Shown: positions 1-12,092 of the stretch, piece by piece
Layout of the letters: each line of letters begins with the position of its first letter
How positions within the stretch are numbered: position 1 is the first letter of the stretch
Assembly (NCBI RefSeq): GCF_910592395.1
Contig: NC_088312.1
Location: forward strand, 16,437,292-16,501,291
Reading direction: 5' to 3'
From: Lineus longissimus
Taxonomy: Eukaryota; Nemertea; Pilidiophora; Heteronemertea; Lineidae
Length of the DNA stretch: 64,000 nt
Made by a program: the position numbers and the translations under genes
Notes under the pieces: generated by a model
What the model was told of the DNA's origin: nothing
What the model saw: the letters and a program-made list of their open reading frames with translations, nothing else
Database searches by the model: none

Positions 1-802
1 TCTTTCACAAAAACATGTGAGGGAAGTTTGCGCGAGCGCCACCCAACGTCTGTTTTTTTATACGACCGCGTTCGCCGACGTCCTCTTTCACAAAAACATG
101 CAAGACAAGTTTGCGACGACCGCTTACAAAAACATGTACAGATTTTTTGCGGTTTTCACGGCCCATACTGATGAGGAAGTCAGATTTGATTCCGGAAAAA
201 CAACAAACAAAGGGAAACAACCACAGGTAAAACAATCATATCAAAATTAACGAACATATCAAAATTGATCAAAGCAAAATAGTATTCCAGGAAGCATTCT
301 TTAGAAATTTGTGTGTGAACATGCCTGCCCCCCCCCCCCCCCCGGCTCTTGTCTGAAGTTTCCCTTAAATCTCCTTTGCTGCTATTTTTTGTGTGTCAAC
401 TATTAATGGAGCACACACACCTGAATCATATAGGCCTAGCACCACAACACACATTAGAGATATTCCAAACAGCTTTCCCAGTGAAGGCTGACAGGTATTT
501 TGCCAACTCCATAGCTTTTTCCACCGTAGATGATCAGTCTTAACTCATCAGTCCCATCTGTCCTCTTTGGTTTTACCTGGTTTCATGATGAAGACATTGA
601 TTCTATAAAACAAAATGATATGTTTTCCTCAAGTAAATGAATTACCTTTCATATAACTGGTCCTTGCATATAAATGAAACATCATCAAAGTCACAAGTCT
701 GTTAGTGATATTTACAATGAATTTTGTAAAACAGATGAATAGTGCTGGTTCATTTGAGTCGAGTATATGCAAGGTTTACTGTACTGTGAAATTCTGTTTC
801 AG
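1..802. other. CPOX upstream intron sequence, no gene seen
   Basis: No recognisable coding exon is visible before the CPOX exon at 803. The first 140 bases contain three imperfect copies of CACAAAAACATG (near 7, 91 and 126), a small local repeat. The preceding CPOX exon, which should encode the conserved FFDDL-type segment, was not found and should lie left of the window. The stretch is inferred to be intronic only because the exon at 803 begins with a splice acceptor. Confidence 0.5.
328..343. repeat. Poly-C run (16 C)
   Basis: Uninterrupted run of sixteen C. Length at such runs is often unreliable in assemblies. Confidence 0.9.
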
Positions 803-882
803 AGTTGTGCTGATGCCATAATACCTGCATATGCTCCCATTGTTGAAAAGCACAAGTACGACACATACTCATATGATGACAG
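803..882 (+). CDS. CPOX: Coproporphyrinogen III oxidase, antepenultimate coding exon
   Basis: CPOX decarboxylates and oxidises coproporphyrinogen III to protoporphyrinogen IX, a haem-synthesis step in the mitochondrial intermembrane space of animals. This 80-nt exon follows a pyrimidine-rich acceptor (CTGTTTCAG) and ends in AG before a GTATGT donor. It reads SCADAIIPAYAPIVEKHK followed by YDTYSYDD and leaves two bases (AG) for the next codon, so it is phase 2. The CADA..P.Y.PIVEKHK pattern is the conserved segment just before [10 protein letters not shown] in animal CPOX. The phase matches the exon at 1433. Earlier exons are outside the window. The identification rests on recall of the family and on the two exons that follow. 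Confidence 0.9.
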
Positions 883-1355
883 GTATGTGGATGATAATAT
901 TATAGTGTTGTTGAGGCCTCCTGTATTTCTTAATGAGTGAAGTATACTGACCTCAAAAGATTCATAAATAAGAGCACCATCCAGTTTGGGCTAGATTCAG
1001 AACTTTACAGCCAGTAGTGTTTTTGAAATACATTTATTCAGAATGATACATTGATAATATGAGGCATTTGTCAAGTGGTACCATAATAAGATAAACGCCA
1101 TAACTGAGATTTGTTTGTTAGCTACATTGTACAGTATATACCTTTGCCTAATTGAAGTCAATTAAATTGCTCTTGATTTGAAGGCAAAAATGTATAATAT
1201 TTCTTGTGCATTCTGTGCATCCAAATACCCAAATTCCAAATTTGAATCCCATTTTTCTCCAATAGCAAAAATCTCCTTTTGGAACCTAACTTGTCATGGT
1301 TTAAGCTTGCAAAACCTTTACCTATTAAATGTGAAAATCGTGAAATTATTGTTGA

Positions 1356-1640
<285 letters not shown>

Positions 1641-1679
1641 TAAAGTGCAAAATGATATATTTATGTCATGTGTCTTTTT

Positions 1680-2640
1680 TATGCCCACGACAAAAATCAG
1701 GCCATTAAATCGTGGCCCGTGGGTTGGTGTCTGCGGTGTTCATGTATTTGCTGATTTACTTTTTACTTTTCACTTTTGGTCAATAATCGGAGAAAAGCCT
1801 CGCTTGAGCGATCCAATATTTCTGGGGCCAAGTGAAGGTTCCTTTTGAAAAAAACAGCGTGATCCAATAATCAATATGGCAGCCATCTTGAATTATCAGA
1901 GAAATCCCTTGCTTGAGACATTATATTTTTTGGGGGCTTATTGAGAGTGACAAGGGGAAGGTTCGTTTCGAAAATCAGCACGATCCAATAAGCAATATGA
2001 ATGCTACAGCAGCCATCTTGAATTCCGCTCAAATTGACCCCAATTTTTTGCTGTTCATTGGAAATCATTAGGGGAATGTTCCTTTTGAAAATCCGCGTCA
2101 TAACTTTTCAAACATGGCGGCCATCTTGAATGAACTGATGCCTTGGGCAATTGACCCTAATTTTCCACGGTTCATTGGAAGTCATTAAAAGAACGTTCCT
2201 TTCGACAATTGGCATCGTCACTTCTCAAACATGGCCGCCACGGCAGCCATCTTTAATTTCTTTTCTGCTTGATAACAGACAGACGCCTCAGGCAATGACC
2301 TCAATTCTCCATGGTGGTTTATTGAGAGTCGTTTTGAAAATTGGCGTTGCCACTTTTCAGACATGGGCACTATGGCAGCTGTCTTGAATTGCGGTTTTTG
2401 CTCTTCAAGTGGCAAACTCTTCGTGATTCCAACATTCTGTGGTACATTGGTGGTCACTAGGGAAGGCTTCCATTTTACCAAAACAGAATTTCGTTTCTGC
2501 TCGATAATTGGCAAACGCCCTGGCAGTTCACTTCCAACTTTCTCTGCTTCATTGGCAGCCACTACAGGATGCTTCATCTCTATAATGAGGGCCTCCATTT
2601 TCCAAAGCAGCTGTCATGCAGCCATTTTCATTTCCGCTTC
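1680..2640. repeat. Element with about 130-bp tandem units (GCCATCTTGAA type)
   Basis: The sequence opens with TTATGCCCACGACAAAAATC and, from about 1730, repeats units of roughly 130 bp. Each unit has a CATGG-C-GCCATCTTGAAT core (1878, 2012, 2114, 2230) followed by a variant of TTCATTGGAAGTCATTA and GTTCCTTTTGAAAAT. The copies are diverged. Such arrays are typical interiors of non-coding mobile repeats in marine invertebrates. No protein is supported; open frames across it (for example on the minus strand near 2218-2598) simply follow the repeat. Confidence 0.6.
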
Positions 2641-4181
2641 ACAACTGGCAAATGCCTTGGCCATTCTATTACAACTTTTTTGGTGTACATTGTTAGTCAC
2701 CAGAGGATGACTCAAAACATTTCATTTCCATCACAACTATTTTTTTCTTATCCTCTTATTTTCCTGTACAGTAAACACTAACCCACAATTCCCTCTTGAT
2801 CACACACACATGGACAACGCAGTCGGAGGCATATGCCACATTTTTTGTATTACTTTAGTTATTCTCCGGTTTTGAGCTGGAGACTTTTGTATTGGGGTAT
2901 TTTTCTCTCTATTCCTACACACGCTCATCGGCAGGCCGATATTGTGTATGTACACGCTGCAAAACTTACCTTGAGTCAACCTTGTCCGCGAACCACGGAT
3001 GCAGTCTGGTCTCTAGGGTGACCTTCTGTATGAAAATACACTGAGCAATGCATGTGAAAATGAACAAACCTTGAACAGGAACTTACCGCTTAATCAATGC
3101 AAATTGGAAACAAACAGTATATTGAATCTCAATTAATTCCTTCATTCAGAGAAAAAAGGGGTCATCCTTAACAGCGTCCACCAGGTTTTAAAGCAAGTTT
3201 AAAGTCATCAAAATAAAATCTAATGATCATAAACGAAATAAGCAGGACATTTTCTGCATTTCCTGTTGAACTGCGTTTTTTGCTCTACAAGTGGCGAACT
3301 CTTCGTGATTCCAAAACTCTGTGGTACATTGGTGGTCACTAGGGAAGGCTTCCATTTTACCAAAGCCGCCACAACGGTGGCCATCTTGAATTTCGTTTTT
3401 GCTCGATAACTGGCAAACGCCCTGGCAGTTCACTTCCAACTTTCTTTGCTACATTGACAGTCACTACAGGATGCTTCCTTTCTATAATGAGGGCCTCCAT
3501 TTTCCAAAGCAGCTGTCATGGAGCCATTTTCATTTCCGCATCACAACTGGAAAACGCCTTGGCCGTTCCATTACAACTTTTTTGGGGTGCATTGTTAGTC
3601 ACCAGAGGATGACTCAAAACATTTCATTTCCATCACAACTATTTCTTTCTTATCCTCCTTTTTTCCTGTGCAGCAAACACTAACCCACAATTCCCTCTTG
3701 ATCACACACACATGGACAACGCAGTCAGAGGCATATGCCACGCTTTGTATTACTTTAGATAGTCTCCGGCTTTGAGCCGGAGACTTTTGTATTGGGGTAT
3801 TTTTCTCTCTATTCCTGCACATGCTCGTCGGCAGGCCGATATTGCGTATGTACACTTAGAGAGGTATGCACTGCAAAACTTACCTGGAGTCAACTTTGTC
3901 CGCGAACCACGGATGCAGTTTGGTCTCCAGGGTGAATTTCTGTATGAAAATACACTGAGCAATGCATGTGAAAATGAACAAACCTTGAACAGGACTTTGC
4001 CGCTTACATCAATACCAATATGAAACAAACAGTATATTGAATCTCAATTAATTCCTTCAATCAGGAAAAAAGGGTCATCTTTAACAACGTCCACCAGGTT
4101 TTAAAGCAAGTTTAAAATCATCGAAATAAAATATAATAGTCATAAACGAATTAAGCAGGACATTTTCTACATTTCCTGAAC
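2385..4181. repeat. Tandem duplication, two copies of about 0.9 kb
   Basis: A block beginning with TTTTTGCTCT-CAAGTGGC at about 2393 recurs from about 3275, a period of roughly 884 bp. Shared landmarks include GTGGTACATTGGTGGTCACT, GGGCCTCCATTTTCCAAAGC, ACACACATGGACAACGCAGT and TTTAAAGCAAGTTTAAA. The copies differ by scattered substitutions and small indels, so the duplication is not very recent. No gene is recognised in either copy. Confidence 0.75.
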
Positions 4182-4694
4182 GTTTCGTGACATATATGTG
4201 CCAGATTAGCAAGTTATTGTCCAAAATGTATCAGCGTCCTCCACCCAGTTGTCGGCCATGTTGGATTTGACTTGCAGGAAATGATAGGGCTTACCAATAC
4301 AACAGGAACCTTGTGATCCCTTATCTTGCAACCAAAGGTCATGAAATTTCCAGAAAACATGTTTTATGGTGTATTTATCTTGTTTATGGCCACTAAATTT
4401 AATTTTGACGACTTTATAACTGTCTTTAAACCTGGTGGACGCTGTTTAGGATGACCAGGAAAAAATGCCGACAAATATTCTTCTCTTCATATTGATTTTT
4501 TTTGAATATTTCTGCGACTTTGATAATGAAATCTGATCAGATCTTATTTTATTTTGTTTGATGTTCTCAACTAGTACCCGACCAAAATTCCCCATACAGC
4601 ATCGTCCAAATGTCAAAGATGCGTATGGAAATACACTACAGCATGCATGTGAATCTCGAACTAACATAAGGATACCACATGTGCATGTATTTAT
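4182..4694. other. No gene seen
   Basis: AT-rich sequence between two tandem-repeat elements. I see no exon, transposon end or RNA gene in it. Confidence 0.5.
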
Positions 4695-5525
4695 ATCGCT
4701 ATTTGTCCCCCGTCTCTCAGCAGAGCAAAAGGGGGAAAATTAAAATTACCTCCATCCATCAGTCCATCTAGCCGTCAGTCTGTCAGGCCACTTGTGAGCG
4801 CGATATCTGGAGAAATCGGCGATGTATCAAAGCCAAATTTGGTGTGTGGGTCCAGGCATAAGTAAGAACCCTAACGAAAAGTAGGTCATCGCGTCAAAAT
4901 CCTAGACGGCGGCCACCTAATGTGTTGAAATCTTGCGAGTGCACTTGTGAGTAAGATATTTGGAGAAGTTAGCTAGGAATTAAAGCCAAATTTGGTGTGT
5001 GGGTACGTATAGGCATATGAAAGAACCCTATTGAAAAGTAGGTCACCGCGTCAAATCCAAGATGCCTGCCGCCAAACGAGTTGAAATCTTGTGAGTGCAT
5101 TTGTGAGCGCGATATCTGCAGTAAGCTACGTTTTGAAGCCAAATTAGGTGGGTGGGTACATGTAGGCATCAGTAAGAATCCTATAAAACATCAGGTCACT
5201 GCATCAAAATTCAAGATGGCTGCCACCTTGCATGTTGAAATCTCGGGAGTGCATTTGTGAGCGCGATATCTGGAGAAGTCAGCTACGTATCAAAGCCAAA
5301 TTTGGTGTGTTAGTACATATAAGCATAAGTAGGAACCCGATTGAAAAGTAGGTCAATGCGTAAAAACTCCATGCTGGCTGCCGCCATACGTGTTCAAATC
5401 TTGTGAGTGCACTTGTGAGCGCGATATCTGGAGAAGTCAGTAACGTATTAAAGCCAGATTTGGTGGGTTGGTACATTAAGGGATTAGTAAGAACCCTATT
5501 GAAAAGGGATGGTCACTTAGCAAGT
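4695..5525. repeat. Hairpin-headed element with five about 155-bp tandem units
   Basis: A possible head with inverted arms (TCCCCC ... GGGGGA, 4707-4737) is followed by a CCATCCATCAGTCCATC tract and then five direct units, each containing GAGCGCGATATCTGGAGAAG or a variant (near 4797, 4949, 5107, 5261 and 5419). The spacing is 152-158 bp. The right end carries GGATGGTCACTTAGCAAG (about 5507). The same word, inverted and doubled, lies at about 22353-22391 beside another fragment of the family. Confidence 0.7.
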
Positions 5526-6463
5526 TATTTTACATATGTTTTACAGAGTCAAATTTTACACAGTTTGAATTAACTTTTAAACAAATATTATATGAGTAAG
5601 TTAGATTAAAGTTCCTAGTAAAATATGGGTAGGTGCGAGAAAAAAAATTATTTAGAATTGATGGTTTTATTAGACAAATCGAGTCAAAAAGTAAAGTTTC
5701 TTAAAAAATTCAAGAAAAATGGTGCAGCGGCCTGAATTACTAGTATTGACTCTCAGTGGACTGGTTTCCACAGGAATCAAGAACTATCCATGGAGCTGGA
5801 TGCGATGAAGGGGGCATTTCCCTTTAATGCTCCATGTATCCAAATGACAAAATTAAAAAAAATCAATGACTTTGCCATAGAATCATACGGTGAGTGCTGA
5901 CAAAGTTTAGAATGATGACATCCATGGCGCACGTTTGTCCAATTATTGGACAAACTGAAATTATGAGGCTGATCAGGGATAACGTCTTTACGGGTGTGAC
6001 ATTGATGAACTGAGCAAAATTACCGGTAGTGGTTATTGCTTCTCAAATGAATATTTTACTTTGGAAAGCTATTTGCCAGGGGTATCATGTTTTGCAAATT
6101 ATAAGTGCTTTCGTTGCATGTTCCACATGTAACATGGTGCCTTGTATTTCTGGATGTCTTTGTACCACCATGTATCATGCCCCTGTCTTTAATATGAAAT
6201 GAGTACTTACTGAAAAAAGAATACGTTTATTGTCAGCTGGTCACCAAGGATTGCCAAGGAGAGGCTAGCATTGGCAGTTGGTTATCATCTCTTAACCCAT
6301 ATGGGGGCAACTATGGAATACACCGAGCCTTCTAAAAAGCTGAAAACGGGCACCTACGGCTAATTCCGTAAGTTATTTGAATCACCTGCTACAATGGGGA
6401 ATCCCCATAACGTCATCAGTTATCAACATGCAGCCGTGAAGAATGACCAATACGCATGTTTTC
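5526..6463. other. No gene seen
   Basis: AT-rich sequence without open reading frames of note, recognisable repeats or splice-bounded exons. Confidence 0.5.
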
Positions 6464-8943
6464 TCACCTTTGTGTGTTCGATTTCGTCTTTTCGATGGGG
6501 TTTGTGGGGTTTCTAAGGGATGCAATGGAAGCTTCACCAGATTTGTGTACATACAGTTGAAGGGCAAGTTCATTTATCCCAATGATTTCCTGGTTGAAGT
6601 GTCCAAGAGGGCAGATCATTTCGACTGGCCAGGTTGAAAGGAATCCTTCAGTCACTGGAAGTTTCTCAAGAAGTGACGCAAGAAATCCGAATGCATCCTG
6701 GTACAGGGGTATCTCATAACCTCTGCCTCTGATGGTGGTGTTCAGGGCTTCAACTAGGGGTATAATGGAGGAGGGTGCTCCGTCAGGTATTTGTCCACAC
6801 ATTCTTGAGACAACTTCTTTGACGGTATCATCTGATGAGGAGTTTGGACTAGATAAGTTATCATCTAGTGAGACATGTTTCATGCACTGGAGGACCGAAA
6901 TACAGTAACATGAGTTTGCATCATTGTCTAATCCTCTGAAAAGGCCTCTGTTGTCAACTGTTAGCTGATGAGAAGATGTGGTGGTACTTGATACATCGGG
7001 TATTAGTGTAGGCCTACTTCTCGTTGATGGGATGGTACCTCCTGTTGATGATCGTGGAGGCTAACTACCCATACCAAGGGCACAATCAAACCTTGGCTAC
7101 AGTCTTATTGAAAGTTTTGGATCACTTAAGTGGCTTTTCCTGATGACTGGATTGTGATTTCCTGTGAACAAAGGATGATGAGGAAAGCCAGAACATGTGC
7201 ATCCGAGACCAGCATCCTGCTGCCCAAGTCAACACCAGCTCCACCACATTTCCAGCCACACAACTTGTCCAAAGGTGGGGTGAATTTTAAGTAATCTACT
7301 CCATTATTGGCAAAAACCAGAACACATTTCCTTAAAATTGGATGGATCTCTGAAGCTTCTGTTCGCTGACAGAATCTTCATTGTGAAGAACTTGAGACTT
7401 CCATTAGGCCAATGAAAATTTTTCTTGAGGTCCCAACCAAGTGGTTCGTCTGTCACCTCAGTGTAGAAGATCCTGGATGATTCAGGGAATTCAGCCATTG
7501 CATTGCATTGCTCTGAAATTGCAAGAAACAAATTGGAACACTGCTGTAAGTAATCTAGAATGACTGAAGATGTCTCTCCAATCGATTTCAGACAGTGCTT
7601 AGCACAGCTAAACCATGTGAAGAAAGTAATGTTTGCAAACGACATAGCTCGCTCAACGTTACTGGTGCCTGGTTTACCCAAACGACTGAATCGCCCCATG
7701 AAACTGTTAAATCGAGGCACGTAATTTGCCAACTTAGCCCGGCTGTTTGTGGACAGAATAGGGCATCCAGGGGAGCTTACCATCTCAAACTTTTCATCTC
7801 GCACTTGAACAATGTCGTCATCCTTAGCTAATGGCCAAACAATAAAACAGTCATTCTGCTGACACCACTGCTTAACATTTTTAATGTTCTCCAAGTTCAC
7901 ATGTGTCGGTACAAAAACATACCCCTTATCTGCAGCAAGAACGATGAAGTAAGAATCCGTCCCCAAATAAGTGCTTTGATTCCACAGGAAACCTGATCCT
8001 CTTCAATGCCCAACTGTAGCCCACTGAGTTGGCTATAACCACACCTAGGGGTTGTTGCAGCCCCTAATGGCACAGTTCCAACTATGTATCCAGATGTATC
8101 AACAACGGTGGTGGCTGTGAGGCAATGGCAGCCTTTTTTTGGATAAAACAAATCCTTTTGGCATTCGCCATCTTTTTTTAATCAATAGAAATCCCTACCG
8201 CCTGTCGATCCTTGCCAGCAGGATCCCTGAATTTAGACAGAAGCTCACGATGGAAAGGAGACTTGTGTCGTTTGATTTCTCTGTGTAACTGGTCCATATC
8301 CTCACTTGTTGCTGGTAACCATAACCTGTTCGGAATCTGACAGTTATTTATCACGAAATGCGTTAGTTGTTTTCAGAAGATACTCAGAGCTGTAACTTTT
8401 CCTATTTGAAAAATAGCACAGATATCAATAAAATCAGGATTCCTCCTCAATTTAAAACCATAGAGCAGGACGCAAGTGGAAATATCTAATCCCACAGACC
8501 TCGTTACAGAGCCCCTTTGGTGCCACACAAGTTCCCAGAATTGTTCAACATTCAAACCAGTGGCATTCTCCAACTGGACTGTATTTATCTTCCATGGTTC
8601 TATGGAGCATCACTTTAATGATAGCCTTCGACTATTCATGATGTTGAAAATCTGCGTCGTAGTTTGCATCAGTAACTTGATACCTGTAGCTCCCTGAGAC
8701 TTATTCATTCTAGTTGACGGACATTTCAGATTGATCATCGTTGTTGTTTGATGTTTCAGATTGACCATCGGCAGCATCATAGTTCACAGATGTTTCAGAT
8801 GGGCCGCCGGCCACATGTACAGAGTGCTCTTTGGTGGACTCTTTCACAATATTTGCCCCCTGTACATCATCCTGAAAGATAGCAAATGTGAGACAGTATA
8901 AACCTTGCTGTAGATGATCCATTTGTGTCTTATCAATAATCAA
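6464..8943 (-). pseudogene. Decayed DDE-transposase-like coding region (tentative)
   Basis: Read on the minus strand, several open pieces follow in order. An acidic N-terminal piece (8943-8710) is rich in D, E, S and N. Next comes a helix-turn-helix-like piece (8573-8373) with LLYGFKLRRNPDF and DICAIFQIGKVTA. A further open segment (about 8370-8180) contains FRDPAGKDRQAVGISID. Then come pieces with VVDTSGYIVGTVPL (8151-7897) and GTDSYFIVLAADKGYV (7966-7304, 220 residues), and a last piece at 6883-6464. The order HTH, then ID, then GYIVG, then ADKGY resembles DDE transposases of IS4/IS5-like eukaryotic families. Frames shift between pieces and a stop follows GISID, so it is not intact unless spliced. 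I cannot name the family and see no terminal inverted repeats. A host gene of unknown function is the alternative. Confidence 0.4.
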
Positions 8944-8959
8944 ATGTCGTGATTGTCCT

Positions 8960-9180
8960 CACAATCAAGATTCAAGTGCTTTGCCCAAGGGTTTAAACTG
9001 GCAAAGTCCAGTGTTTTGACCAGTGGGATTATCCAACTCAGTCAAAAATTTGCCCAAGGGTATGAACAGGTTCAAGTTTTGACCAGAGGAATGAATCACC
9101 TCATTCAAGTGTTTGGCCAAATGGTATGAAAGAGAATTCAATATGTTCAAGTTTTGACCAGGGGTATGAACCTCAACCAG
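8960..9180. repeat. Degenerate minisatellite (TTCAAGTTTTGACCAGGGGT)
   Basis: About seven imperfect units of roughly 25-50 bp resemble TTCAAGTGTTTTGACCA or its variant with TTTGCCCAAGGGTATGAA, at about 8970, 9009, 9047, 9071, 9105 and 9146. The copies are poorly conserved. Confidence 0.6.
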
Positions 9181-10111
9181 TCAGAACATCAGAACTAGTT
9201 AAGAAAAAGTTTAGACCCAGGGGGTGCATCCCCCACAGAGACAGATGGGTGGACGGAATACAGACACCAATCACAAAGCTAATAATGACTTGAGTAAATA
9301 CCATAGGCTTCCTTGCAACTTAGCTAAAAGCTAGGCGGGAAAGCCTAAATTGTGACCTGTCAGAGCAAAACAAGTCCCATGTCCCAAAGAAGATGAGTGT
9401 AAATGATAGCAGAAGATCACATATTTCACCAAAAGCCAAAAACAGTGAAATGAGGAACCAGTTCGTCTCAACCTGCCAAGCTCAGGATGACATGCGCCTG
9501 GTTTTGCTGTGATGGCTGACAATTATCTCTTCTTAGGCCATAGGTCTTTTCGAGCCTGGCGAGGTAACAGCCGCAGTGTACTTGAGTGCAAAAGGGGCAT
9601 TTCATTTTTGCCCTGTACATCGCCAAGTGTACTGCAACCATGACGTCATCCATCACGCTCAAAATGGCCCATTACTAGATGATGGACTGTCTACTTACCG
9701 ATGTCATTACTGTAACCATGCCATCATCTATGGTACAACTATACAGAGCTATCAGGTTGGTCCAAGGGGGTTAAAGATGAAACTCAACTCCAGCTTTTTC
9801 GTCAAGCACAGTGAAATATCCGGGATAAGAGTAGTCTTAAAACTTAAGACGATAAAAGAAAGAAACACTTCAAAGAAGCTTTCTTTTACCATCTTAACTC
9901 CCTCATCAGTGGCCATTATTCAGAAAAAACGTATTCGCATCGAGTACGTAATAGTGCATGCACAGTGCACAGTGCATTCGCTTAAACCATAACATGAATT
10001 GCTTTTAAAACACTACCATGTAAACAAGTACCCTTTGCGGTTGATGAAAAACATATTTTAAAGCAAAATCGAGACGGAAATTGGTTAAAATCTGAAGTGA
10101 ATTTGGAGGAC
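9181..10111. other. No gene recognised
   Basis: A 138-codon open frame on the + strand (9576-9992) has no motif I recognise and atypical composition, so I do not call it a gene. No repeat structure stands out. Confidence 0.45.
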
Positions 10112-10116
10112 GTTTC

Positions 10117-10261
10117 TGTGCTGCATTTAAGCGGGATTCGACAGATTCAACTCGGAGGAATATTCATGATAACAAATTGGATGACATGTTTTATTTGGTC
10201 GCCCCTAGCGGACTCTCAATGAACTACACAGTGACAAATATATGGAGCGCTAAACACTACA
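10117..10261 (-). repeat. 3' LTR of gypsy element 1
   Basis: Second 145-bp copy, the downstream LTR on the minus strand, flanked by GTTTC at 10112-10116. The five differences from the other LTR imply an insertion that is neither brand-new nor ancient. Confidence 0.93.
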
Positions 10262-10262
10262 A

Positions 10263-10274
10263 CCCCTCCCCTTT
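10263..10274 (-). other. Polypurine tract, gypsy element 1
   Basis: AAAGGGGAGGGG on the minus strand, two bases before the 3' LTR, is a standard plus-strand primer site for an LTR retrotransposon. Confidence 0.85.
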
Positions 10275-10865
10275 CAGAAGAGTAACCACTGTCAAACAAT
10301 AAACTCTGCTCTGCAAAAATATCAGTCCAGTTGTCCTTCAAATATCTATTACGAATGTCTTTTTAAAACTTCAGCAGAGTATTATAACCTCAAAATTGTA
10401 CTATTCAAACTTGTAACTTAGTAACCCGAACTTATTTAACTCTGGCAAACTCATCAACTCTGGTAAACTTCTATTTACACCATAAACAAAATTACCAAAT
10501 TTGAAAAGATAGGAACAAACAAGTTGTACCAGTACCAAATTCTAAAATACTCCAATATGCACTTTAGCATTGTAAAGTCTTACTCAGAAAACTGCTAAGA
10601 AATAATCGATTGAGCTTTCTCCTTTTCCTATGAAAGTTTTCTACCTGGGTAATTCCAAATTACAGAATAACCCACTCAACTCAAGTTATTATATCCTGGT
10701 GAATCCAAACTACAGAATCATCCACTTGTACTGCTTATCTGATCAAATTACTAGAATGTGAAAGTTCTTGAAGATACTGGTAGCAATGAAATTCAAAACA
10801 CTGCCAAATATAAAGGCAAATACCAAACATATAAAAGTTACACATGAAAACTACATACAATAGGT
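10275..10865. other. Non-coding 3' part of gypsy element 1
   Basis: AT-rich stretch between the last pol segment and the polypurine tract. I see no coding sequence. It could be untranslated 3' sequence or decayed coding sequence. Confidence 0.5.
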
Positions 10866-11339
10866 TTACTTGTCCTCCAGGACGAAGTCTTTGAACTTTG
10901 TAGGGATTTTGACCACCCTGCCAGATCGCGTGGTAATCTTTGGAGGCGGATCCTCCGTAATGTCCTCAACATCGCTATCGTCCTCGATTTCCGTATCAAT
11001 TACAATTTCTGCATCTCCAGTCTGCGGTGACTGGGATTCGAACTTGCGCAAATGAGCAGAATTTCGAGTGTACTGCTTTCCACTATCACTTTCAACGACG
11101 ACCTTGCTGCCAGTTTTGTCAACGACAACAAGCGGTTTTTCAGCGAATCTCGTACTGAGCTTATTCTGACGTTTCTGCTGAATCAGAACTTGATCACCAA
11201 TATTCAATTGACTGTCCTTTGCGTTGGTCAGCATAATCCTTTCCCATCTGCTTGCGCTCAGCATCGCGATCGCGGACGGCACTATCACGATTGCTGGTTT
11301 CATTCCATTCAGGCAGTTTGGTCCGAAGTTCATGACCAA
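10866..11339 (-). pseudogene. C-terminal pol tail of gypsy element 1
   Basis: The later part contains LNIGDQVLIQQKRQNKLSTR, then an acidic linker and TRSGRVVKIPTKFKDF. This is the usual end of Mag-type pol: a GDxV-type DNA-binding fold followed by an RSGR motif. The first 35 or so residues of the open frame are out of register with the integrase upstream, so a further frameshift lies near 11250. The frame ends at 10866. Confidence 0.8.
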
Positions 11340-12014
11340 ACATCAGCTTGGCTGGACTTTCTCCAGTTGTCTCATGTGGTGTTGTGCGATAAGAAAGAAG
11401 AGCTTTCTGCTACTCGTCTTTCCAGTCTTTGCCTTGCACGTGTGCAATTTTCATCGATTTCAACATTGTTGTATTCTGTCTCTCGATTTCACCATTCGCT
11501 TGAGGCCATAGGGGTGGACTAACCCTATGCTCAATTCCGCATTCTTCAAGATATGATTCAAATTGTTCTGAGATCAGATTTGCCCATTATCAGTTTTGAG
11601 TGATACCGGGTATCCGTATCGCGAGAAGATTACGTCAAGACACCGGATGATGTCTGCTGAGGTTGTACTTCGCAGAACCTCAACTTCGAAGAAACGACTA
11701 TAATAATCGACAATAGCGAATAAAAAATCCCCATCTGGCATCGGGCCAAGAAGATCTGCCGCGGTATCTTGCCTTGGCCTGGTTGGAATTTCGACACGTT
11801 TCATGGGCTCCGGACATGAGGGTTGCGCCACCAATTGGCAACCTGGACAGGTACGACATTCGCGTTCCGCCTCTCTGTCGATGCCTTGCCACCAAACTTT
11901 TGTCCTTAGTCTCATTGTGGTTTTTACTATGCCGGGGTGTCCCTCATGAGCAAGCTTTACCACTTGTGATCTCAAACTGCTAGGAACGACGATTCGACAA
12001 CCCCTCCGAAGCAA
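11340..12014 (-). pseudogene. Integrase of gypsy element 1, frameshifted
   Basis: The N-terminal zinc-binding part shows HEGHPGIVKTTMRLR (HxxxH-like) and CRTCPGCQ. The catalytic core follows with the first aspartate in DLLGPMPDGDFLFAIVDYYS and the second in LKTDNG. At about 11577 a stop and frame change occur. In the shifted frame the glutamate motif ANGEIERQN is present, followed by a further stop near 11394. Domain order and motifs are standard for Ty3/gypsy integrase. Confidence 0.85.
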
Positions 12015-12092
12015 TTTACCAACGGTACACAGTTCATTTCGAACTCGTTTGTATTCGTTAGGACAATTGTTCCAATTGCCTGATACAACACA

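Noticed and set aside
9576-9992. 138-codon open frame on the + strand
   Set aside because: No recognisable domain, no splice or promoter signals; likely chance in repeat-poor intron sequence.
11027-11042. GGGATTCGAACTT resembling a tRNA B box
   Set aside because: It lies inside the pol coding tail on the opposite strand and has no A box or cloverleaf partner.
11052-11522. 156-codon + strand frame over the integrase tail
   Set aside because: It is the antisense shadow of the gypsy pol sequence, which has clear integrase motifs on the minus strand.
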